Positions 1 through 8,625 of a DNA stretch of 39,291 bases are shown piece by piece; position 1 is the first letter of the stretch, and each line of letters starts with the position of its first letter. A model generated the notes under the pieces. It saw only the letters and a program-made list of their open reading frames with translations, was not told the origin of the DNA and made no database searches. The stretch covers positions 1 through 39,291 of the forward strand of contig JAFGLZ010000074.1 in the NCBI GenBank assembly GCA_016927755.1, in the 5' to 3' direction. Made by a program: the position numbers and the translations under genes. This stretch comes from Phycisphaerae bacterium. Lineage in GTDB: Bacteria; Planctomycetota; Phycisphaerae; UBA1845; JAFGLZ01.

Positions 1-3
1 ACT

Positions 4-53
4 GCGAGATTCCGCGGGATTCTGCTGCATTCCGCGACATTGTGGGACATCAT
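4..53. repeat. Degenerate 10-bp tandem repeat, array 1
   Basis: Five consecutive 10-bp units can be laid out without gaps (GCGAGATTCC, GCGGGATTCT, GCTGCATTCC, GCGACATTGT, GGGACATCAT). They share the core G(C/G)GRCATTCC. The same unit recurs at 271-340. The array lies in non-coding DNA at the window edge, so it may continue to the left. Function is unknown. Confidence 0.6.
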
Positions 54-87
54 GGGGCACCAAGCGCGAAGTTCCCCCCTCTCCCCC

Positions 88-115
88 TTCATCATTCATC
101 ATTCATCCCTCATCC
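88..115. repeat. 7-bp microsatellite, four units
   Basis: Four head-to-tail 7-bp units are visible: TTCATCA, TTCATCA, TTCATCC, CTCATCC. It lies in the same gene-free stretch as the 10-bp arrays. It has no coding support and probably arose by slippage. Confidence 0.6.
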
Positions 116-210
116 TTCGTACTCCCCCCTCCTCCGATGTCGACGTTTCGACTTTTCCACGGGGCATTCCGGGACATCGCCCCCACGAAAACCCGATCCC
201 CGCCAGCCCC

Positions 211-238
211 TGGAGCCTGAAGTCTGGGGCCTGGAGTC
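211..238. repeat. 14-bp direct duplication
   Basis: TGGAGCCTGAAGTC is followed immediately by TGGGGCCTGGAGTC, 12 of 14 bases identical. It sits between the microsatellite and the second 10-bp array, so 1-386 is a patchwork of unrelated short tandem repeats. Confidence 0.5.
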
Positions 239-270
239 TGCGGTCCGGACCCCGAACCCCCAGAAAACAG

Positions 271-340
271 CGCATTCCTGCGCGTTCCGGTGCATTCCGG
301 GACATTCCGAGACATTCCGGGACATTGTGCGACATCACCA
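271..340. repeat. Degenerate 10-bp tandem repeat, array 2
   Basis: Seven gapless 10-bp units: CGCATTCCTG, CGCGTTCCGG, TGCATTCCGG, GACATTCCGA, GACATTCCGG, GACATTGTGC, GACATCACCA. The consensus is GACATTCCGG. The last units resemble the last units of array 1 (CATTGTG then CATCA), as if a whole array had been copied. A single further unit-like stretch, GGCATTCCGGGACATC, occurs near 164-179. The rest of 1-386 holds no supportable gene. Confidence 0.65.
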
Positions 341-386
341 GAGCAAGGGATCGAAGAAGATGCCAGGAACCCCGTCTATCGCCCCG

Positions 387-1037
387 CTACCCCCGCTGCC
401 CATACGTCGTGTGGTACCGCTCGTACCACTTGGCGATCTCGTGCGGCGGCAGAGATCTGACGTGCCCCCTGAGCATCGCCAAATGCATCGTCTTGGCCAC
501 GTCCTCGACCATGACCGCCGCCTTCAGCGCCGCCCGAGGGCTCGCATCGAACGCGAACACGCCGTGATTCGCAAGCAAGATCGCCGGCGCGTCGTTCCGA
601 TGCTTCAGGATCGCCTCGCCGATATGGTCCCCCTGGTTGTCGACGTACGGAGTGCACGGGATCTCGCAGCCGAACTCGTCGGCGATCGCCGTAAGCGCGC
701 ACGGGATCGACTGACCCAACGCCGCGAAGCTCGTCGCGTAAGGCGAGTGCGTGTGGATCACCCCCCCAAGCTCCGGAATGTTGCGGTAGAGGTACAGGTG
801 ATGCGGTGTGTCGACCGACGGGTTCAGCTCGCCTTCGACGACCTTCCCGTCCAGGTCCACGACGGTCAGGTCCTCGGGACGAAGCCCGTCGTAATCCACC
901 CCCGACGGCTTGATCACCACCACCCCCCGCTCCCGGTCACACCCCGAGGCGTTCCCCGAGTGCATCGTCACCAGACCCGCCTTCGGCAGCATGATGTTGG
1001 CGTAGTGGACTTCTTGGCGAAGATGCTCGAGTTGCAT
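387..1037 (-). CDS. araD: Class II aldolase, L-ribulose-5-phosphate 4-epimerase-like
   Basis: This 216-residue protein belongs to the class II aldolase/adducin family and resembles L-ribulose-5-phosphate 4-epimerase, a zinc enzyme that interconverts L-ribulose 5-phosphate and D-xylulose 5-phosphate in the cytoplasm. Visible family residues are the SGNASG phosphate-binding segment (27-32), Asp76, the zinc-site pair His95 and His97 in HTHSPYA, and a third His at 158 in LLANHGV. The C-terminus YGQ is also typical of the epimerases. Length is close to the 231 residues of the E. coli enzyme. The ATG is preceded by GGGAGGTA about 10 bases upstream. No arabinose kinase or isomerase lies nearby, so the exact substrate (ribulose-, fuculose- or xylulose-type phosphate) is inferred. 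It is divergent from dxr. Confidence 0.85.
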   Translation of the reverse strand: MQLEHLRQEVHYANIMLPKAGLVTMHSGNASGCDRERGVVVIKPSGVDYDGLRPEDLTVVDLDGKVVEGELNPSVDTPHHLYLYRNIPELGGVIHTHSPYATSFAALGQSIPCALTAIADEFGCEIPCTPYVDNQGDHIGEAILKHRNDAPAILLANHGVFAFDASPRAALKAAVMVEDVAKTMHLAMLRGHVRSLPPHEIAKWYERYHTTYGQRG

Positions 1038-1148
1038 GGCCGGCCGTACCTCCCCAGTCCCCAGCGGCCGGTCATGCTAAGCCGCTCACGCGGCACGGTC
1101 AATCTACCCCGAGCCCTCCGCCCCCCACGCCGGCCCCCCGCCCCAGCC

Positions 1149-1177
1149 TTGAAACCCCCCCAACCGGGTCGTATAGT
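1149..1177 (+). promoter_or_regulatory. Sigma-70-type promoter for dxr
   Basis: TTGAAA (1149-1154), a 17-base spacer and TATAGT (1172-1177), each hexamer 5 of 6 to consensus. It ends about 55 bases before the dxr ATG and probably drives dxr and the protease gene behind it. Confidence 0.6.
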
Positions 1178-1232
1178 GGGTTGCTTGACCTCGGCGACCG
1201 CTGGCCAACCCGGGGACTCGGCACCAAGACCC

Positions 1233-2402
1233 ATGAAAAGACGGGTGATTATCCTCGGCTCAACCGGCTCGATCGGCACCAGCGCCCTCGACGTCGTCGC
1301 GGCGCTCGCCGACGAGCTCGACGTCGTCGGACTGGCCGCCAACTCGAGCTGGCAGACCCTCGCCGAGCAGGTCCGCCAGTTCGCCCCCCAACGCGTCGCA
1401 ATGGCCGATCCCGCAAGCGCGGCAAGACTTAGGAGCGAACTAGACGGCACAGCCGAGGTGCTCGAAGGCGATGACGCCCTCTCCGACCTCGTCGAACGCA
1501 CCGACTGCGACTTCGTCCTCTCCGCCGTCGTCGGGGCCGCCGCGCTGCCCGCCACCGCGGCCGCCCTCCGCCTCGGCAGGACCGTCGGCCTGGCCAACAA
1601 GGAGTCCCTCGTCGTCGCCGGATCCATCATGATGAACCTGGCACGCAAGACCGGCGCGCGCGTGATCCCCGTCGATAGCGAACACTCCGCCATCTTCCAG
1701 GCCATGCACGCCGGACGGGCGGAAGAACTCGAGCGAATCTACCTGACCGCCTCCGGCGGGCCGTTCCGAACCTGGTCCGCCGAGCAAATCGCACAGGCCA
1801 CGCTCCAAGACGCCCTAAATCACCCAACATGGAACATGGGCCCCAAAATCACCATCGACTCGGCTACAATGATGAACAAGGCCCTCGAGGTCATCGAAGC
1901 AAAGTGGCTGTTCGACGTATCTCCCGATTTGATCGAAGTCGTCATCCACCCGGAGTCGATTATTCATTCAATGGCCGAGTTCTGTGACGGCTCCATCGTA
2001 GCCCAATTGGGCTCGCCAGACATGCGAACGCCGATCCAGTACGCCCTCACGTATCCGGCCCGAAGGGCCGGCCCGAGTCGGCGACTGGATATTAAGTCAC
2101 TGCGAAGAATGAACTTCGAACCGCCGGACCCGGAGCGATTCCCCGCCCTGGAACTCGGCTACCAGGTGGCTCGAACCGGCGGGACCAGCGGGGCCGTTTT
2201 CAACGCTGCAAACGAAGCCGCCGTTCAGATGTTTCGAGGCGGAGAAATCCGCTTTGTCGATATTGTGGATGCTGTCTCGCAGGTCCTCTCGGATCACGAC
2301 GTCACGCGGGAACCCACGCTCGAAGACCTCATGCAGGCCGACGCGTGGGCCCGAGCGCAGGTCGAGCACACGATCCTTGGGCATCGCTCGGGGCGCGCGT
2401 AG
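1233..2402 (+). CDS. dxr: 1-deoxy-D-xylulose 5-phosphate reductoisomerase
   Basis: Dxr (IspC) converts 1-deoxy-D-xylulose 5-phosphate to 2-C-methyl-D-erythritol 4-phosphate with NADPH, the committed step of the MEP isoprenoid pathway. The 389-residue product is near the 398 residues of the E. coli enzyme. Visible landmarks are the N-terminal NADPH motif GSTGSIG (9-15), ANKESLVVAG (121-130), the metal ligands Asp148 and Glu150 in VDSEHSAIFQ, the flexible-loop region LTASGGPFR (171-179), and NMGPKITIDSATMMNK leading to Glu219. The open frame extends far upstream, but homology begins exactly at the ATG at 1233 and a good promoter lies just before it. The next gene starts 15 bases after the stop, and a dxr/rseP neighbourhood is common in bacteria. 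The call is firm. Confidence 0.97.
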   Translation: MKRRVIILGSTGSIGTSALDVVAALADELDVVGLAANSSWQTLAEQVRQFAPQRVAMADPASAARLRSELDGTAEVLEGDDALSDLVERTDCDFVLSAVVGAAALPATAAALRLGRTVGLANKESLVVAGSIMMNLARKTGARVIPVDSEHSAIFQAMHAGRAEELERIYLTASGGPFRTWSAEQIAQATLQDALNHPTWNMGPKITIDSATMMNKALEVIEAKWLFDVSPDLIEVVIHPESIIHSMAEFCDGSIVAQLGSPDMRTPIQYALTYPARRAGPSRRLDIKSLRRMNFEPPDPERFPALELGYQVARTGGTSGAVFNAANEAAVQMFRGGEIRFVDIVDAVSQVLSDHDVTREPTLEDLMQADAWARAQVEHTILGHRSGRA

Positions 2403-2417
2403 ACATGGAGACCGGTC

Positions 2418-4940
2418 TTGTTCGGTACCCTACTCGGAATCGCTAGCTCACATCTGCCGCCCATGCTGGTCGCCTCTCTCTCGGACAGCCTGGCCAGCGC
2501 GTGGGCGATCCTCCTCATGATCCTCGGGTTCAGCGTGGTCATCTTCGTCCACGAGCTGGGCCACTTCGCCATGGCCAAGCTCGCAGGCGTTCGCGTCGAC
2601 AAGTTCGCCATCGGCTTCGGCAAGGAGCTCCTCGGCCGGACCTGGGGAGAAACGAGGTACTCCTTCAACGCACTGCCTCTGGGCGGATACGTCAAGATGC
2701 TCGGACAGGAAGACTTCGAGATCGACAAGGAAGGCGAGTGGAAGGTCAAGGACGATCCTCGCGCCTTCACCAATAAACCCGTCGGCGCCCGAATGCTCAT
2801 CGTCTCGGCCGGCGTGACGATGAATCTGGTCTTCGCCGCCCTCGCATTCATGGTCGTCTTCATGGTCGGGCTCAAGACCATGCCCGCCAAGGTCGGACAC
2901 GTCATGCCCGGCAGCGCCGCCCACCGCGCAGGCCTCATGCCCGGCGACGAAATCCTCCAGATCGACGACAGCAAGATGGACGACTTCTCCGACGTCAATC
3001 GCGCCATCATGCTGGCCGACAACGACCGGCCCATCAGAATGCTCATCCGCCGTCCCGGCCGACCCCAACCCTTCACCATCGACATCAAGCCCGAGTGGTC
3101 GGAGCTCAGTAAGGTTCGCCAGATCGGCATCACCAACCCATTCACCCTGCGGGTCGGTGGCATCGCCGTCGAGAATCCCGGCGACGAAGGACGAAAGGAC
3201 CGCCTCCACGTCGAGGACCTCATCAAGGAGGTCGACGGCGTCAAGGTCCAAAACCACGTTCAGGTCGAGGAGCTCATCACCGAGAAACGCGGCGCGCCCG
3301 TCAAGATGATCGTCGACCGACCCCTGGATCCCAACGATCCCGAGGGACCCAACGAACCCGTCACCTGCTACCACGAAGCGCGGATGCTCATCATCGGTAC
3401 CGGGGAGAACTCCTCCGATCAGCACATCCTGGGCCTAGAGCCGAGACCCTTGGCCCTGGACGTAACCAGCGGAAGCCCCGCGGCAAAGGCCGGCGTCCTT
3501 CCAGGCGACGTCATCGTCAAGTGGGGCGATCAATGGAACCCCACCGCCGAGGAATGTAAAGCCATGCTCCGAGACACCGACGAGGACGGACGATACGTCC
3601 ACGCCGGAAAAAACTTGGAGATCATCATCCGACGCGCCGGCATGAGCAAGGAAATCGGCATCGGCCCGGACCGGCCCACCGGAACCGTCATCAGCTATCG
3701 CCTGCTCCTCCCGTTGCTCGACGCGCGAGACGACCTCATCATCCAGGCCAAGAAGGATCCGGCCGCCGCCCGAAAGAAAATCCTCGAGATCCTCGGTAAG
3801 CAAACCAAGGACGAAGCGCTCCTCCAGGATGTCAGGAAAGACCTCGACGAGAAGGCCGCCACCGCCCAGGGCGTCATGCGATGGCTGCTCAACCTCGATC
3901 GAGAACAGATCATCCTCCGCCCCGAGACCGACGGCATCTTCAGCCAGACATTGCCCAAGGTCGGCATCGCCTTCGGGACCCTCGAGATCGACCGCCTGGT
4001 CGTCAGCAGAGTGGTCGAGAAAGACCTCGACGACCGTCCCACACCCGCCGCCGCGCTGAACCTCCCCCGAGGAGCGCTCATCACCCACATCAACGACCAA
4101 CCCGTCAAGACGTGGCTCGAACTGATCGAGGCCTTCCGAAAACACGTGACCCAAGAGGTGACGATCACCTACATGCTCGAGGGCCAAGTCGCCAAAGGCA
4201 AAATGAAAATCCCCCAAACCCTCAAGGCCGCCCTCGACCTGCCACCCCTCGCCGAGGTCATCAAGATCGCCGGAAAGAAGGCGGCCAAGATGGAGCCCGA
4301 CAACAAGACCGTCACCTTGCCCTTCTGGGGCGCCGCCTACGAAATCCTCAAGGCCAATCAAGGCCGCGAAGTCCCCATCGTCTATCGATACGGAACCAAG
4401 GAAATCGCCACCGGCCCGGACGGAAAAGAGCTGACCTACGCCGTCACGTCAGACAACTACGACCCATGGCTCATGCGAATCGTCTACTCCTCGCTCATCA
4501 TACAGTATCCCGAGCGATTCGTGCTCCGGAAGAAAAACCCCATCGCCGCCATGTGGATGGGATTCAAGAAGACCGGAAACTTCGTGCTCCAGGTCTACAA
4601 GATGATGGAGCACCTCATCATCACCCAAAAAGTCGGCGTCGAGCACATCTCAGGCCCCGTCGGTATCCTCCGCATCGGTCATAGCGTGGCCCAGTCCGGC
4701 TTCACAAACTTACTATATTTTCTGGCGTTTATATCGGCTAACCTGGCCGTCATCAACTTCCTCCCCCTGCCCGTATTCGACGGCGGATTGATGGTCTTCC
4801 TCATCCTAGAGAAGATCCGAGGACGACCCGTCTCCATCAAAATGCAGGTCGCAACCCAAATCATCGGGCTCGTCCTCATCGTCGGCATCTTCGTCTTCGT
4901 CACATTCATGGACGTCTCGAAGTGGGTGACTGAGGGGTAG
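2418..4940 (+). CDS. rseP: RseP-like site-2 metalloprotease with multiple PDZ modules
   Basis: This is an intramembrane zinc protease of the M50/RseP family, which cleaves transmembrane segments of regulatory proteins. The zinc motif HELGH (45-49) lies in the first membrane helix. The second zinc-site motif, NFLPLPVFDGG (about 780-790), lies in a C-terminal membrane region. At 840 residues it is nearly twice the usual 450. The extra length is periplasmic and includes four PDZ-like segments, at about 155-225, 245-310 (degenerate), 336-410 and 520-600. Three contain the typical AG-P-GD or equivalent ligand loop, and a Lys/Glu-rich helical stretch (about 440-490) separates the last two. The TTG at 2418 gives the longest frame, and the ATG at 2463 is an equally plausible start. 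It probably forms an operon with dxr. No sigma-E or anti-sigma gene is present here, so the substrate is unknown. Confidence 0.93.
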   Translation: MFGTLLGIASSHLPPMLVASLSDSLASAWAILLMILGFSVVIFVHELGHFAMAKLAGVRVDKFAIGFGKELLGRTWGETRYSFNALPLGGYVKMLGQEDFEIDKEGEWKVKDDPRAFTNKPVGARMLIVSAGVTMNLVFAALAFMVVFMVGLKTMPAKVGHVMPGSAAHRAGLMPGDEILQIDDSKMDDFSDVNRAIMLADNDRPIRMLIRRPGRPQPFTIDIKPEWSELSKVRQIGITNPFTLRVGGIAVENPGDEGRKDRLHVEDLIKEVDGVKVQNHVQVEELITEKRGAPVKMIVDRPLDPNDPEGPNEPVTCYHEARMLIIGTGENSSDQHILGLEPRPLALDVTSGSPAAKAGVLPGDVIVKWGDQWNPTAEECKAMLRDTDEDGRYVHAGKNLEIIIRRAGMSKEIGIGPDRPTGTVISYRLLLPLLDARDDLIIQAKKDPAAARKKILEILGKQTKDEALLQDVRKDLDEKAATAQGVMRWLLNLDREQIILRPETDGIFSQTLPKVGIAFGTLEIDRLVVSRVVEKDLDDRPTPAAALNLPRGALITHINDQPVKTWLELIEAFRKHVTQEVTITYMLEGQVAKGKMKIPQTLKAALDLPPLAEVIKIAGKKAAKMEPDNKTVTLPFWGAAYEILKANQGREVPIVYRYGTKEIATGPDGKELTYAVTSDNYDPWLMRIVYSSLIIQYPERFVLRKKNPIAAMWMGFKKTGNFVLQVYKMMEHLIITQKVGVEHISGPVGILRIGHSVAQSGFTNLLYFLAFISANLAVINFLPLPVFDGGLMVFLILEKIRGRPVSIKMQVATQIIGLVLIVGIFVFVTFMDVSKWVTEG

Positions 4941-4975
4941 AAGGGCAACTGCTGTTTTCGTGATACCGCCAGACG

Positions 4976-5227
4976 CTACTCCGTCGGTGCCGCGCCTGCC
5001 TTGCGGACCAATCCCTGTATCGAGAGATCCTCGTCGATCAACGGCCAATGGATGCCGTATCCGCCGGGAGAAAGCTCCGCGCAAGCGCGCTGCTCGGCCG
5101 TCGCTGACGCCAGCCTATCAGAGCACCGCTCCCAAGCAATCCGCACCTCGCCGTCGGTAAGATTGATCACGAGTTCCCCGGCGTCCGCCACGATACCCAC
5201 GGCCGTGATGGGCTCAGTAACTCGCAT
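4976..5227 (-). CDS. DUF2442 family protein
   Basis: This 83-residue protein has the DUF2442 pattern: a conserved N-terminal strand (ITAVGIVADAGELVINLTDG) followed by a W/R-containing middle and a C-terminal IHWPLIDEDLSIQGL segment. The ATG at 5227 was chosen because homology begins there and because it overlaps the end of the upstream DUF4160 gene by 14 bases, a coupling arrangement. Small DUF4160/DUF2442 pairs recur in many genomes and are sometimes suspected to be toxin-antitoxin-like, but no function is established. It converges on rseP with a 35-base gap. Confidence 0.8.
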   Translation of the reverse strand: MRVTEPITAVGIVADAGELVINLTDGEVRIAWERCSDRLASATAEQRACAELSPGGYGIHWPLIDEDLSIQGLVRKAGAAPTE

Positions 5228-5480
5228 CGCCCTTGCCTCCGAAGTGCCGATCCCATTCATCCACGATCAGATCGAAGTGTTCGAAGATGATCTTCCGAAT
5301 CTCCCGGCGAAGCGCGGGACTGACCCTGTGCATCCACGCCTCTTCGACGTCATAGACGTCCGTCTTCAGCCAAAACTTACACTCCGATTCGCCTTTCCGT
5401 GCATGGACATGCATGGGCTCATCGCCCTCATCGGAGTAGAAGAAGACGCGCCATCCGCGAATCTGAAGGATCGTGGGCAT
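5214..5480 (-). CDS. DUF4160 family protein
   Basis: This 88-residue protein shows the DUF4160 signature: an N-terminal PTILQIRGWRVFFYSDEGDEPMHVHA segment, then a Lys/Trp segment (CKFWLKT) and a C-terminal helix ending in an acidic/aromatic stretch (FDLIVDEWDRHF). The start is the ATG at 5480, where the family motif begins. The codon just before it is an in-frame TTG. It is followed immediately by the DUF2442 gene, whose start lies within its last codons. The pair sits upstream of nothing else on its strand, since the preceding sulfatase gene ends at 5549. Biochemical role is unknown. Confidence 0.8.
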   Translation of the reverse strand: MPTILQIRGWRVFFYSDEGDEPMHVHARKGESECKFWLKTDVYDVEEAWMHRVSPALRREIRKIIFEHFDLIVDEWDRHFGGKGDASY

Positions 5481-5548
5481 CAAAGAGTCTCTCGGCGTCT
5501 CCTCTTTCTCAAGTATAGCTATCCAGGCAAATCACTACTACAGGAAGA

Positions 5549-7045
5549 TCACAGGCCCGGCCTCTCCCGAAGTCTCCGCCCACCGCGCTTTCCCCTCTTA
5601 CCGGGCTTCGTCGTCGCGTCCGTTGACGTTCTGTCGATCTTTCGATTCGGCGTCGGCATCGGCGCCCTGAGATCCTTGCGCCAAGCCAGCAGCCGCGCGT
5701 GCAGTTCCTTCACTCGTTGAGGCTGCGCGGCAGCGAGGTCCTTCTTCTCGCCGATGTCCTCGCGCAAATCGTACAGCTCGAGCCGGCCGTCCTCGAAGAA
5801 CTCCATCAGCTTCCAGTCGCCCGAGCGAATCACCCCCACCGGCGTCGTTCGCCACGTATTCCCGCCCGAGCCGAGGTAGCCGGGGAAATGCCAGAAGAGC
5901 GGACCGCGCCCCTTGCCCCCCTTGCCGCCGTGTGTAAGCAGCGATGCATAACTGGTCCCGTCCAGCGGGTAGCTCCGCGGAGGCTCGGCGCCCGCCAGCT
6001 CCAGAAGCGTCGGATACAGATCCACGCTGTTGATCGGCTCCTCGCACACCGCGCCCCGGGCAATCCTCCCCGGCCAGAGGAACACGTAGGGAACGCGAAT
6101 CCCCCCCTCGTAGAGCATCCCCTTACCACCCTTGAGCGGCGCGTTGTCCGTGATGCTCCCGCCGTGAATGCCCTCGCGCTCGTATCCGCCCACGCCCCCG
6201 TTGTCGCTCGAAAAGATCACCAACGTGTTCGACGAAAGCTTCAGCTCGTCCAAGACCCCAAGCACCCGACCGACGCTCTCGTCCACGCTCGCGATCATCG
6301 CGGCGTACGTCGGGTTCCCGTGGCCGCCCGCCGCCGGCTTCGGCTTGAACCTCGCGATCAAATCCTTTTTCGCCTGCAGCGGCGTATGCACCGCGAAGTG
6401 CGGCAGGTACAGGAAGAACGGAGCACCCTTGTGCCGGCGAATGAAGTCCACCGCCTTGTCGGTCAGGAAATCAGCCAGGTACGCCCCCCGCGGATAGTCC
6501 GTCTTCGGATTGGTGAGGAAGTCGAAGTGTCGCCCCATCGAAACGATCGCCTCGTCGAACCCCTGGTTGAGCGGATGATGCTCCCGGTCCTGACCGAGGT
6601 GCCACTTGCCGAACATCCCCGTGGCGTAGCCCGCCCCCTTGAGCGCCTCGGCGATCGTGATCTTCTCCGTCGCGAGCACCTGGACGTTGTCCACCGGTCG
6701 CAAAGGACGGCTTCGCCAGTTGAACCGCTCGATGCTCCCGACCGTGTAAATGCCGGTCCGTGGCATGTACTGCCCGCTCATCAGCGCGGCCCGCGTCGGC
6801 GCGCAGTTCGGCGCGCACGTGTAGCCGCTCGTGAAGCGCATCCCCCGCGCCGCCATGCGATCAATGTTCGGTGTCTCGTAGTACTTGCTGCCGCAACAGG
6901 CCAGATCCGTATAGCCCAAATCGTCGGCAAGAATGAAGATGATGTTCGGCCTGCTCGCCCCCGCCGACGCCGCGACCACCGTGCAACAGAGACCGAGCAC
7001 GACCATGCCGGCCGAGACGAACCGCGCCATCCGACTACCTCGCAT
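5549..7045 (-). CDS. Secreted sulfatase (Cys-type)
   Basis: This 498-residue family S1 sulfatase hydrolyses sulfate esters outside the cytoplasm. It has an N-terminal signal peptide (hydrophobic core about 9-28, cleavage likely near ASA-GA), the metal-binding [12 protein letters not shown] (34-45) and the maturation motif CAPTR (81-85), whose Cys81 must be oxidised to formylglycine. GKWHLG and SSDNGG further on are also sulfatase motifs. The true start is the ATG at 7045, with GAGGAG 6 bases upstream, rather than an earlier in-frame codon. This start lies 11 bases inside the end of the next sulfatase gene, so the two are translationally coupled. The closest named group would be arylsulfatase A-like; the substrate is not predictable. 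No sulfatase-maturing enzyme is in the window. Confidence 0.93.
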   Translation of the reverse strand: MRGSRMARFVSAGMVVLGLCCTVVAASAGASRPNIIFILADDLGYTDLACCGSKYYETPNIDRMAARGMRFTSGYTCAPNCAPTRAALMSGQYMPRTGIYTVGSIERFNWRSRPLRPVDNVQVLATEKITIAEALKGAGYATGMFGKWHLGQDREHHPLNQGFDEAIVSMGRHFDFLTNPKTDYPRGAYLADFLTDKAVDFIRRHKGAPFFLYLPHFAVHTPLQAKKDLIARFKPKPAAGGHGNPTYAAMIASVDESVGRVLGVLDELKLSSNTLVIFSSDNGGVGGYEREGIHGGSITDNAPLKGGKGMLYEGGIRVPYVFLWPGRIARGAVCEEPINSVDLYPTLLELAGAEPPRSYPLDGTSYASLLTHGGKGGKGRGPLFWHFPGYLGSGGNTWRTTPVGVIRSGDWKLMEFFEDGRLELYDLREDIGEKKDLAAAQPQRVKELHARLLAWRKDLRAPMPTPNRKIDRTSTDATTKPGKRGKRGGRRLRERPGL

Positions 7046-8399
7046 TGGATCTCCTCGCTCTCTGCTTGACGCCCCCCTCCGCCGAGAGGTTCCCCGGGCG
7101 CGCATCTTTGTACCTGTCCAGCGCCGACTGCAGCACCTTCGCGGCCGCCGCCGCCTCGCCCTCGAGCGACCCGACCTTCAGCGGATGCTTCTCGTCAGGG
7201 TCATTGGCCAGATCGTAAAAGTCGCCCGTGCGGTAGAGCTTGTACCGCTGATTCGCCGCGAACTCGCCCCTGAGTCTGCCCTGGTGCGCGAACCAGCAGT
7301 AGTACCACTCGCGCGGGCGACCCTCCTCGCCGCGAAGCTGAGGCAGAAAGCTCCGCCCGTCAATCTTCAGCTCAACCGGCACCTTCACCCCCGCCGCCTC
7401 GCAGATCGTCGGAAGAAAATCCGTGCTGTCCACCAGGTCCTGACAAACCTCGCCCGAGCCGATCTTGCCCGGCCAACTCGCGATGAGCGGAACGTGCATG
7501 CCCGTCATAGTCGTCTTCCCCTTGCCGCCAATCACCACCTTGTCCCCCATCATGGACCGTGTGCCGGCGCCCGTCCCATTGTCGCCAAGGAACAGCACGA
7601 GTGTGTTCTCCCGCAAGCCGACCTCGTCGAGGCACGCGACGAGCCTGCCGATCAGCTTGTCCATGTAAGCGACCATGTCCGCGAAATGGGGGTTCACGCC
7701 GGCAACCCTGCTTTTCCTGGGGCGCTGGCCGCCGCCGTAGTCGGGGCTGTCGGGCGTCGGATCGTAGGGGGAGTGCGTGAGAATCATCGGATAGTAGACA
7801 AAGAACGGCTTGTCCTTGTTTCGTCGGATGAAGTCGAGCGCATAGGCGTTGACGATGTCGGGGCCGTACTCGCCGTGAGTGTAGTCGACCTGCTTTCCGT
7901 TGATCCCGAGGCCGGGATTCCTGTATCGACCGGGGCGGCGCATGTAGTTCCAGAGGCAATGCTCGTCGAAGCCGAACTTCCGCGGCTGGTCCGGATCGTG
8001 CCCGAGCTGCCACTTGCCCACGATGCACGTGGCATAACCGGCCTCTTTGAAGAGATTGCCGAACGTGGTCGTCGCCGGATCCATGTAGCCGAACCGGACG
8101 TAGTTCCTGACGTTGTAAATGCCGGTCATCATCTGTGAGCGGGTGGGCGTGCAGAGGGGCTGCACGTAGCACTGGGTGAACCGAACCCCCCCGGCGGCCA
8201 GCCTGTCCAGAACGGGCGTCTTGTAGGACGTGCAACCGTCCGCGCCGATACACTCGTAACCGAGATCGTCGGCCATGATGAGAATCACGTTCGGCCGGCC
8301 CGACCTCGACGCACCCGCGCCGTCCGCCGCCAAAACTACATCGCCGCCCACCGCCCAGACAACAACCGCTATCCCCGCCGCAACAAGGGCCCGTCGCAT
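7035..8399 (-). CDS. Secreted sulfatase (Cys-type), second of a coupled pair
   Basis: This 454-residue family S1 sulfatase has a signal peptide ([15 protein letters not shown]...), the metal site [12 protein letters not shown] (37-48) and the formylglycine motif CTPTR with Cys83. Later family motifs include VGKWQLGHD and LGDNG. The ATG at 8399 follows GGAGGCG and begins the signal peptide. It lies upstream of the other sulfatase in the same operon and overlaps it by 11 bases. The two share the fold but differ clearly in the central region (this one has [13 protein letters not shown] and a loop rich in Pro/Asp), so they probably act on different sulfated groups of the same polymer. The C-terminus ends in a basic tail ([10 protein letters not shown]). 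Confidence 0.92.
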   Translation of the reverse strand: MRRALVAAGIAVVVWAVGGDVVLAADGAGASRSGRPNVILIMADDLGYECIGADGCTSYKTPVLDRLAAGGVRFTQCYVQPLCTPTRSQMMTGIYNVRNYVRFGYMDPATTTFGNLFKEAGYATCIVGKWQLGHDPDQPRKFGFDEHCLWNYMRRPGRYRNPGLGINGKQVDYTHGEYGPDIVNAYALDFIRRNKDKPFFVYYPMILTHSPYDPTPDSPDYGGGQRPRKSRVAGVNPHFADMVAYMDKLIGRLVACLDEVGLRENTLVLFLGDNGTGAGTRSMMGDKVVIGGKGKTTMTGMHVPLIASWPGKIGSGEVCQDLVDSTDFLPTICEAAGVKVPVELKIDGRSFLPQLRGEEGRPREWYYCWFAHQGRLRGEFAANQRYKLYRTGDFYDLANDPDEKHPLKVGSLEGEAAAAAKVLQSALDRYKDARPGNLSAEGGVKQRARRSNAR

Positions 8400-8625
8400 G
8401 AGCACGCCTCCGCTTTGCCGGACCTCCCCCTGGTAACGGTCCTCCCCGTCCAAAACGAATGAGCCGGTCAGACTATTGCGTCCTCATCCCGCCAACCCAA
8501 GTCCCTTGGCACATTACTCGTTGTGGGGTCCGGATCCACGGGCGCTGCCGCGGGACATGGCGACCGGGCCCGCGCGGAACGGGCCGCCGGCTTCTCGCAT
8601 CTGCTTCTCGGCCAAACAGACGGCC

